DNA of 10,459 nucleotides from Perlabentimonas sp034006965. GTDB lineage: Bacteria; Bacteroidota; Bacteroidia; Bacteroidales; Tenuifilaceae. Each line of letters begins with the position of its first letter. The first letter of the stretch is position 1. The notes under the pieces are model-generated. The model was given only the letters and a program-made list of their open reading frames with translations. It did no database searches and was not told where the DNA came from. The stretch is taken from NCBI GenBank assembly GCA_034006965.1, contig JAVERU010000105.1, positions 1 to 10,459 of the forward strand. Direction: 5' to 3'. This document shows, piece by piece, positions 1 to 5,209 of the stretch. The translations under genes were made by a program, and so were the position numbers.

Positions 1-2263
1 TAAGATGTCCAAGCTTCTTAACATCCTCTTCTTTCCTGAGCAGACTAGGTAAAAACCTCTGGTTCAGCAATGTCCCACCCGACTTACTTTGATCGATCTT
101 GCTAAGCGATTTGATTACTGCCGATGGCCCGTGCGTGTCGGCACCATGCGAGGGCGATGTTCCATCGGAAATGGCCTTGCCAGCCAAACGCCCGTTGGGC
201 GTTGCACCCAACACCTTGCCAAAATACACGTGACAGGTAGTAGAGAGCATATTCATATGGTACTTACCTCCAGGCTTAATATTAGGTTTTCCATCAATGG
301 TCTCGAACAGATCATTATATACTTGAACCGCTATGGAATCGGCATAGTCGTGGTCGTTACCAAAGAAAGGGGTGCGATTCATTATGGTTTGACGCATAAC
401 CTCTTCGCCCTCAAAATTTTTCTTTAATGCGGAAAGAATGTGATCCATAGAAAAATTCTGCTCTTCGTACACGTGTTTTTTCAGCGCAGCCAAGCTATCG
501 GTAATAGTACCTAATCCACAGCACTGAATGTAGCTGGTGTTGTAGCGGGGCCCTCCATCGTAGTAGTCGCGCCCCTTGCTGATGCAATCGTCAATTACAA
601 CCGACAGGAACGGCGCAGGGGCATACTTAGCAAACATACGGTCGATGTAGTTACTAACCCGCATTTTCTGATCGACAATATAACGTAGCTGCTTAACAAA
701 AGCGCTGTATAGCTCATCAAACGATTTAAAGTCCTGCGGATTACCAGTTTCAATGCTTACCCTTTTGCCTGTTAAAGGGTCGATGCCATTATTTAGAGTC
801 ACCTCAAGAATTTTGGGAACGTTTAAATAGCCCGTAAGCAGGTATGCTTCCTTGCCAAATGCCCCCACCTCGATACAACCACTACACCCACCCTCGCGGG
901 CATCCTTCAAATCCTTTCCTTGGCGAAGCATCTCCAGGATATAAACATCGGGGTTAAACACCGACGGAAAACCGTGCCCCTGCCGAATTACCCGTAGTGC
1001 AGCATGCAGAAACCTGTCGGGTGTTTTGGCGCTTATATGCACAGAATTTCCAGGTTGTAGGATATGTAGTTCCTCGGCCACCTCGAGCATAATATACGAT
1101 AACTCGCTTGTTCCATCGGAGCCATTTGGCTTTACACCACCTAGATTGATGTTAGTAAAATCGTTGTACGTTCCGCTTTCGCGGGCTGTGATTCCAACCT
1201 TTGGAGGTGCAGGATGGTTGTTCACCTTTATCCAAAAGCACGAAATTAGCTCCTTTGCCTCATCGCGTGTAATAGTGCCTTTTGCAATTTCCTCCTCGTA
1301 GAATGGCGTTAGGTGCTGGTCGAAATGGCCTGGATTCATGGCATCCCAGCCATTAAGCTCGGTTATGGTTCCCAGATGAACAAACCAATACATCTGTATG
1401 GCTTCCCATAAGTTGCGGGGAGCATGAGCTGGAACCCAACGGCACACCTCGGCAATGCGTTGCAGCTCTTTAACTCTTTGTGGATTTTTTTCGCGAGTTG
1501 CCAGCTGCTCGGCAAGTTGGGCATGGCGCTCTGCAAATACAATTACGGCATCGCACGATATGCTCATGGCCTTCCACTGCTCGGCCTTATCGGTTGCATC
1601 GGGATCGGGTAAATAGTCAAGGTTGGCAATGTTTTCCTCAATCTCCTTTTTGAAATCGAGCATTCCCTTACGATAAATCTTTCCATCGAGCGCAGTATGT
1701 CCCGGTGCTCGCTGCTCCATGAACTCGGTAAACAATCCGGCTTCGTATGCAGCCCGCCATTCGCTGGGCACATGGCTAAAAATTCTTTCACGCTGAGTTT
1801 TCCCCTGCCAGTATGGAATCACCTCTTTCTCGTAAAGGTCAATATCTTGTTGACTAATGGTATATCGCTGAAGCTCACGCGTGTTTAGCACGTGCAAATC
1901 CTCAACGCTATGGCATGTAAGCTCGGGAAACGTACAAACACTTTTGGGCTTTGGCCCACGCTCGCCCACAATAAGCTCATCATCGCCTATGTAAATGGTT
2001 TTTCGCTTGCAATGATCCAGAAAGTTTAACGCTCGTAACACTGGGATAGAGTACTTTCCGTAGTTTTCTTTATAAAACTCGGTTTCGTGCAAAGCCCTTT
2101 CAATTGAGAGGGAGGGCTGCTTTTCAACGCTTAGCTGACGTAGTTTTTGAATACGTTCGTTCATTCCCGGGCCAATTCTGTTGGCCGATTGGCCTTTAAA
2201 ATTACTCTCAGTGGAAGCTAACCTCTCTGGTTTAGCGCTATGGGGTATAATCTTCTCAAACAT
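1..2263 (-). CDS. hypD: Trans-4-hydroxy-L-proline dehydratase (glycyl radical enzyme), C-terminus cut by window edge
   Basis: Partial gene; 754 codons are visible and the 3' end lies off the left edge. The translation matches HypD, the glycyl radical dehydratase that converts trans-4-hydroxyproline to pyrroline-5-carboxylate in anaerobes. Compared from memory with the Clostridioides difficile enzyme, a constant offset of 29 residues places all the recalled active-site residues: His189, Asp307, Ser363, Phe369, the thiyl Cys463 with Glu465 in GCSGCIEVG, and Tyr479. Other family landmarks are MEQRAPGHT, NHPAPPKVGIT and GTLLNQRF. The glycine-radical loop (RVAGY type) should lie just outside the window. 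The ATG at 2263 gives about 30 extra N-terminal residues; the ATG at 2164 (Met34) would match the usual family length and is a real alternative. Its radical-activating enzyme and a pyrroline-5-carboxylate reductase would be expected nearby but are not visible. It is divergent from the aro cluster. Confidence 0.9.
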   Translation of the reverse strand, partial: MFEKIIPHSAKPERLASTESNFKGQSANRIGPGMNERIQKLRQLSVEKQPSLSIERALHETEFYKENYGKYSIPVLRALNFLDHCKRKTIYIGDDELIVGERGPKPKSVCTFPELTCHSVEDLHVLNTRELQRYTISQQDIDLYEKEVIPYWQGKTQRERIFSHVPSEWRAAYEAGLFTEFMEQRAPGHTALDGKIYRKGMLDFKKEIEENIANLDYLPDPDATDKAEQWKAMSISCDAVIVFAERHAQLAEQLATREKNPQRVKELQRIAEVCRWVPAHAPRNLWEAIQMYWFVHLGTITELNGWDAMNPGHFDQHLTPFYEEEIAKGTITRDEAKELISCFWIKVNNHPAPPKVGITARESGTYNDFTNINLGGVKPNGSDGTSELSYIMLEVAEELHILQPGNSVHISAKTPDRFLHAALRVIRQGHGFPSVFNPDVYILEMLRQGKDLKDAREGGCSGCIEVGAFGKEAYLLTGYLNVPKILEVTLNNGIDPLTGKRVSIETGNPQDFKSFDELYSAFVKQLRYIVDQKMRVSNYIDRMFAKYAPAPFLSVVIDDCISKGRDYYDGGPRYNTSYIQCCGLGTITDSLAALKKHVYEEQNFSMDHILSALKKNFEGEEVMRQTIMNRTPFFGNDHDYADSIAVQVYNDLFETIDGKPNIKPGGKYHMNMLSTTCHVYFGKVLGATPNGRLAGKAISDGTSPSHGADTHGPSAVIKSLSKIDQSKSGGTLLNQRFLPSLLRKEEDVKKLGHL

Positions 2264-2379
2264 GCTCTAGCTCTTTGAAGGTTAATACAAGAAATTGATT
2301 GGTATTGAAATAAATGTGCAAACGCATCATTCCCTGATGGAAAAGAATAGAAAGACGGGAAATGTAGTGAGAAGTGATT

Positions 2380-2445
2380 TAGCAAATCCAGCAAGCGTAG
2401 AGCCCCTTGCCGTTGTTGTGGTATAACGTTGATATAGATTTGCTA
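2380..2445 (-). promoter_or_regulatory. Possible structured element in the hypD 5' UTR
   Basis: TAGCAAATC (2380-2388) and GATTTGCTA (2437-2445) form a perfect 9-bp inverted repeat. A nested GCAAG/CTTGC pair (2391-2395 with 2406-2410) lies inside it. This sits between the predicted hypD start site and the gene, so it would be in the transcript. It matches no riboswitch that I recognise and could be incidental. Confidence 0.3.
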
Positions 2446-2474
2446 TTAGCCATTAGAATGGTATATAGTAAATG

Positions 2475-2505
2475 CAAACATAAGCTTAAAAAGGCATAAT
2501 GTCAA
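2475..2505 (-). promoter_or_regulatory. Bacteroidota-type promoter for hypD
   Basis: On the minus strand, TTG (2505-2503) is followed after 20 bases by TATGTTTG (2482-2475). The latter is a perfect match to the Bacteroidota -7 box TAnnTTTG, and the spacing is right for a -33 TTG. Transcription would start near 2468, leaving a 5' UTR of about 200 bases before the ATG at 2263. Found by eye; no start site is known. Confidence 0.6.
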
Positions 2506-2598
2506 TGATTTTTGTCAGGCAAATTTTAGAGTCACACATCATTGCAAGAAAAGGCTCTCAAATTTTATAGCTTGAAAAGTGTATTCATTAAAAAGAAT

Positions 2599-2850
2599 AA
2601 TGATTGTCCGCTATGATACCTAAAGCCTTAGCGTCATTGCGAACCACGAAGTGCTCGATGAATTCAAAGCCTCGTACTCTGAGGATTGAAGCAATCTATA
2701 ATAATTTGAATAACAAACGATTGCTTTGTTGCATAAAACGCTCCCTGCCATTGCCCTGCCATTGCCTGCAGGCAATGGCAGGGCAAAAGCAGGCTCTGAA
2801 TGAGGCTACATATTTAATTTAGCCTTTAGGTATATTTACGGATAATCATT
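2599..2850. repeat. MITE-like element with imperfect terminal inverted repeats
   Basis: A 29-base arm at 2599-2627 (begins AATGATTGTCCG, ends TACCTAAAGCC) matches the reverse complement of 2822-2850 at 23 of 29 positions. The direct repeat TCATTAAAAA lies at 2585-2594, just outside the left arm, and at 2846-2855, overlapping the outer end of the right arm. The interior has the motif CGTCATTGCGAACCACGAAG, an AAGCAATC/GATTGCTT hairpin (2689-2696 with 2719-2726) and a perfect 36-bp palindrome. These are features of small non-autonomous intergenic repeats. No transposase is encoded. The boundaries are my reading by eye, without a second copy to compare. Confidence 0.55.
2751..2786. repeat. Perfect 36-bp palindrome without a loop
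   Basis: Every base from 2751 to 2786 pairs with its mirror position about the centre at 2768/2769 (CTGCAG core). I checked all 18 pairs. The left half is preceded by another copy of CCCTGCCATTG, so this 11-mer occurs twice in tandem. It would form a strong hairpin in RNA from either strand and could extrude as a cruciform. Confidence 0.9.
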
Positions 2851-2865
2851 AAAAATAATCATTGT

Positions 2866-3053
2866 TGTCCGGGGAAATTAATGCTACAAAATAAAATCCT
2901 TCACTCCACTGCGTTACGCCTGCTTGCCAGCCATAGCCGTCAAGCTAAGCAATTTTCAATACCCTCGTAGAGCCTGCCTGAATGACGCAGTCAGGCAGGA
3001 AGGGAGACCACGAAGTAGCAGCGAAGCTAAATCTTTAAAAGGTTTACCAGACA
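2866..3053. repeat. Second MITE-like repeat, adjoining the first
   Basis: The stretch begins TGTCCGG (2866-2872) and ends CCAGACA (3047-3053), inverted ends that match at 6 of 7 bases. Inside is a clean hairpin, CCTGCCTGA (2973-2981) with TCAGGCAGG (2991-2999) around a 9-base loop. It also has ACCACGAAGT (3007-3016), which is found in the neighbouring element at 2643-2652. The sequence just before it, TCATTAAAAATAAT, resembles that before the first element. No gene is seen. The boundaries are uncertain. Confidence 0.4.
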
Positions 3054-3101
3054 CTACTGAAAAATTATTGCAAAATCTTATTCACTTCTAAAAAAAGTTC
3101 T

Positions 3102-3109
3102 TAATATTG
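3102..3109 (+). promoter_or_regulatory. Weak candidate -7 box for the attenuator/aro transcript
   Basis: TAATATTG differs from the Bacteroidota box TAnnTTTG at one position. It lies 20 bases upstream of the first leader ATG, the right place for an attenuator transcript with a short 5' end. No TTG is found at the usual 19-21 base spacing, so the call is tentative. Confidence 0.3.
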
Positions 3110-3128
3110 CACACAGAAAAAAGACAAG

Positions 3129-3191
3129 ATGACTAAACATTGCTCATACTACAGCTACTACTTTTACTTCTTTAGCAATAAAGGGGCTTAG
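3129..3191 (+). CDS. Leader peptide 1, Tyr/Phe-rich (20 codons)
   Basis: A 20-codon ORF, ATG to TAG, encodes a peptide whose residues 7-15 read YYSYYFYFF. That is five Tyr and three Phe in nine codons, a run not expected by chance, and both amino acids are end products of the genes downstream. It has no function as a protein that I can see; its job would be to make the ribosome stall when charged tRNA-Tyr or tRNA-Phe is scarce. The Tyr/Phe codons (3147-3173) begin inside the 5' arm of the pause hairpin and the stop codon lies in the 3' arm, as in classic attenuators. There is no clear Shine-Dalgarno sequence; the bases before the ATG are A-rich, as is usual in this phylum. Confidence 0.88.
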   Translation: MTKHCSYYSYYFYFFSNKGA

Positions 3192-3246
3192 CAGTAGTAT
3201 GGACTAAAAACAGAAAACAAAACCATAAAATACTGGAAAGCCCCGC
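3145..3246 (+). promoter_or_regulatory. Attenuator 1 switch: pause hairpin versus antiterminator
   Basis: Pause hairpin: CATACTACAGCTA (3145-3157) pairs with TAGCAGTAGTATG (3189-3201), 12 pairs with one A-A mismatch. Antiterminator: GGGGCTT (3183-3189) with AAGCCCC (3238-3244), CAGTA (3192-3196) with TACTG (3231-3235), and TATGG (3198-3202) with CCATA (3223-3227). The strand at 3189-3201 is shared, so only one can form. The antiterminator also captures the 5' arm of the terminator at 3237-3246. A ribosome stalled on the Tyr/Phe codons would cover the first arm, free the second and allow read-through. Confidence 0.85.
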
Positions 3247-3263
3247 AAAAGCGGTGCTTTTTT
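3237..3263 (+). terminator. Intrinsic terminator 1 (attenuator)
   Basis: AAAGCCCCGC (3237-3246), loop AAAA, GCGGTGCTTT (3251-3260): nine pairs with one C-U mismatch, running into a T tract at 3258-3263. Its 5' arm is also the target of the antiterminator strand at 3183-3189. Confidence 0.9.
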
Positions 3264-3298
3264 CGTTTTAATCAGAACCAAAAGAAACAAATAACAAA

Positions 3299-3382
3299 AT
3301 GCACACTTTCAGCAATTCATATTTTGGCTTCTATTTTTACTACTACCAAAGCAATTGGGAGCCAAAATATCTGTGTGCATAA
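3299..3382 (+). CDS. Leader peptide 2, Phe/Tyr-rich (27 codons)
   Basis: A second small ORF, ATG to TAA, begins 36 bases after the T tract of terminator 1. Residues 8-16 read YFGFYFYYY; in all there are six Tyr and four Phe in 27 codons, plus a single Trp at residue 20. It would act as a second sensor of charged tRNA-Phe and tRNA-Tyr on the same transcript. The start region (ATGCACAC, 3299-3306) is perfectly complementary to GTGTGCAT (3373-3380) at the end of the ORF, so the start codon can be paired with the region just before the stop. No Shine-Dalgarno sequence is evident. No independent promoter is seen between terminator 1 and this ATG. Confidence 0.88.
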   Translation: MHTFSNSYFGFYFYYYQSNWEPKYLCA

Positions 3383-3422
3383 ATCAACAATAAAAATAAG
3401 GTTTAACAGATAAGGCTTCCAA
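3299..3422 (+). promoter_or_regulatory. Attenuator 2 switch: pause hairpin versus antiterminator
   Basis: Pause hairpin: ATATTTTGGCT (3319-3329) pairs perfectly with AGCCAAAATAT (3360-3370), extended by T-G, C-G and T-G pairs to 3332/3357 and by an outer stem of 3299-3306 with 3373-3380. Antiterminator: TTGGGAGCC (3355-3363) pairs with GGCTTCCAA (3414-3422), nine pairs with one G-U. GGGAGCC at 3357-3363 is identical to the 3' arm of terminator 2 (3426-3432), so both compete for the same partner. Stalling on the Phe/Tyr run (3329-3346) would open the pause hairpin and favour read-through. Confidence 0.85.
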
Positions 3423-3438
3423 AACGGGAGCCTTTTTT
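3412..3438 (+). terminator. Intrinsic terminator 2 (attenuator), just before pheA
   Basis: AAGGCTTCC (3412-3420), loop AAAAC, GGGAGCCTT (3426-3434): nine pairs including one U-G, overlapping a T tract at 3433-3438. It ends 13 bases before the pheA ATG, so it can only serve as a regulated terminator for pheA and what follows. Confidence 0.92.
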
Positions 3439-3451
3439 ATTTAAGTAAGCT

Positions 3452-4303
3452 ATGAAAAGAATTGCAATACAAGGGTACCAGGGAGCATTCCACCAGGAAG
3501 CAGCCGAAAACTATTTTGGTAAAGGAATAAGCTTAGCTGAGTGCGAAACGTTCGAATTACTGGTTGAGTCGGTTAAGAACGGGCAAGCCAACTCCGGCAT
3601 AATGGCCGTTGAGAATTCACTTGTGGGATGTATTCTCCCCAATTTTGTTCTACTGCGCGAATCGGGGCTAAACGTTATTGGAGAGGTTTACCTCAGGATA
3701 TCGCAAAACCTTATGGCACTGCCAAACCAATCGATTTTAGATTTAGATAAGGTTGAGTCGCACGCTATGGCCATTGCACAGTGTAAGCCATTCTTCAAAT
3801 CGTACCCAAACATTCAACTTGTTGAGAGCTTAGATACTGCTCTGAGCGCAAAGCAAATTGCTGAGAATAACTTAGCTGGAGTTGGAACAATAGGCAGTTC
3901 TCTTGCTGCTTCACTATATGGCTTGGAGGTTTTAGCCCCATCCATCGAGACGAACAAGGTGAATTTTACAAGATTTTTGGTTATTAGTCCTGTTGATAAC
4001 CCAATTACCAACAATGGTGCAATTAAGGCAACCATTGCATTCACGGCAAAGCATACGCCGGGGGGGTTGGCAGCGCTATTATCACCCTTGGCCAATGAGG
4101 GCGTTAACCTTACAATGCTTCACTCACTACCAATGGTTGGGTCGGCATGGGAGTACATCTTCCACGCCGACTTATGCTATCGGAGCATAGAACACGCCCG
4201 TAAATCGATGATTTGGCTATCGAAGCAGGTATCGCAGCTATGGGTAATGGGGGTTTACCCCGCACAATCTCAGCATAGCAATCACAATATCACTTTAAAC
4301 TAA
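3452..4303 (+). CDS. pheA: Prephenate dehydratase with C-terminal ACT domain
   Basis: Converts prephenate to phenylpyruvate, the Phe-specific branch step. The 283 residues comprise a periplasmic-binding-fold catalytic domain (about 1-180) with GIMAVENS (49-56) and the catalytic NFTRF motif (171-175, Thr173), then an ACT domain (about 190-270) beginning HTPGGLAALL. There is no chorismate mutase domain; that activity is fused to the DAHP synthase two genes on. The ACT motif that reads ESRP in the E. coli enzyme is HSLP here (224-227), which may alter Phe feedback; a similar SLP form is, as I recall, usual in Bacteroidota. It is the first structural gene after the tandem attenuators and is followed by tyrA after 8 bases, implying one operon. 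Confidence 0.95.
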   Translation: MKRIAIQGYQGAFHQEAAENYFGKGISLAECETFELLVESVKNGQANSGIMAVENSLVGCILPNFVLLRESGLNVIGEVYLRISQNLMALPNQSILDLDKVESHAMAIAQCKPFFKSYPNIQLVESLDTALSAKQIAENNLAGVGTIGSSLAASLYGLEVLAPSIETNKVNFTRFLVISPVDNPITNNGAIKATIAFTAKHTPGGLAALLSPLANEGVNLTMLHSLPMVGSAWEYIFHADLCYRSIEHARKSMIWLSKQVSQLWVMGVYPAQSQHSNHNITLN

Positions 4304-4311
4304 TTGAAAAA

Positions 4312-5205
4312 ATGGCAACAATCACCTTAATTGGAACTGGATTAATTGGCTGCTCCTTTGGACTGGCACTTCGCAAACAGGGTCATTTTGTAATTGGATG
4401 CGATAAAAGTCAAAATAACCTAATACTAGCCAAAGAGCTTAAGGCTATTGACGCTACAAGCAGATCTTTCACCCATTCAATCATCCAATCAAACATTATA
4501 GTTCTTGCCACACCCGTTGATCATATTCTTAGCGTCTTACCTCAGATTCTTGATAATCTCCCCAGCAATGCAGTGGTAATAGACACAGGTTCAACCAAGA
4601 TGGCAATCTGTAATAGTGTCAAGAATCACCCAAGACGAAGCGCCTTTGTGGCAGCACACCCTATGGCAGGAAGCGAGCAGTCGGGACCAGAAGCAGCAAA
4701 AGCAAATCTTTTTGATAACAAAAGGGTAGCCATTTGCGAATCGGAGTTATCGAACCAAGCCTCAGTATCAAAGGCTATTGAGCTATTCGAATCGGTTGGA
4801 CTTGAGCCTGTTTTTATGTCGCCTGAGCAGCACGACTCATCCGTTGCGCTGGTTTCACACTTACCACAAATTCTGGCGTACGCCTTTGCCTCTTTACCTG
4901 AGCTTGCAGATGAAAACTCAAAGGATTGGGCAAGAGTAGCATCCAGCGGGTTCGACACCTCAACCCGATTGGCATCTAGCGCAGCAGAAGTTTGGCTACC
5001 AATACTTTTACAAAATAGCAATTTTGTTGTTGATGCGCTTCGCTCGCTAGGGCAAAGCATCGATCTACTTGCTGATAGCCTCAGCAATAGCAACATCAAT
5101 TCACTTCGAGCCCAAATGGAGCGCGCAAGAAAAACCCGGGCTACGTTTGAAAGTAAGCAAAAGAGTAAATCGGAAAATTTTGAATTAATATCTCTAACAA
5201 AATAA
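4312..5205 (+). CDS. tyrA: Prephenate dehydrogenase
   Basis: Oxidatively decarboxylates prephenate to 4-hydroxyphenylpyruvate, the Tyr branch step. At 297 residues it has the normal two-domain form: an N-terminal Rossmann fold with GTGLIG (8-13) and Asp31 after the second strand, suggesting NAD+ rather than NADP+; DTGSTK (91-96); HPMAGSEQSG (116-125) with the catalytic His; then an all-helical dimer domain with SHLPQ (182-186) and GFDTSTRLA (213-221), whose Arg would bind substrate. There is no ACT domain, so any Tyr feedback by that route is absent. It lies 8 bases after pheA and 4 bases before the DAHP synthase gene, tightly coupled in the operon. A product-competing cyclohexadienyl (arogenate) activity cannot be excluded from sequence. 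Confidence 0.94.
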   Translation: MATITLIGTGLIGCSFGLALRKQGHFVIGCDKSQNNLILAKELKAIDATSRSFTHSIIQSNIIVLATPVDHILSVLPQILDNLPSNAVVIDTGSTKMAICNSVKNHPRRSAFVAAHPMAGSEQSGPEAAKANLFDNKRVAICESELSNQASVSKAIELFESVGLEPVFMSPEQHDSSVALVSHLPQILAYAFASLPELADENSKDWARVASSGFDTSTRLASSAAEVWLPILLQNSNFVVDALRSLGQSIDLLADSLSNSNINSLRAQMERARKTRATFESKQKSKSENFELISLTK

Positions 5206-5209
5206 ACCT

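Noticed and set aside
1..2263. Pyruvate formate-lyase as the identity of the glycyl radical enzyme
   Set aside because: Pyruvate formate-lyase has two adjacent active-site cysteines; here the loop is GCSGCIEVG with Glu two residues after the Cys, and HypD dehydratase residues align at a constant offset.
2741..2786. CRISPR-like repeat
   Set aside because: There are only two partial copies of an 11-mer leading into a palindrome, with no regular spacers.
2604..2822. A 72-codon open frame on the plus strand
   Set aside because: It lies wholly inside the MITE-like element, spans the 36-bp palindrome and has no recognisable protein features.
3299..3382. Leader 2 as a Trp-sensing leader
   Set aside because: There is only one Trp codon, and its position would favour termination on stalling; the Phe/Tyr run dominates.
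4626..5099. A 157-codon open frame on the minus strand
   Set aside because: It is antiparallel to tyrA, whose motifs run through the whole stretch; the peptide is Ser/Ala-rich low complexity, as expected for a shadow.
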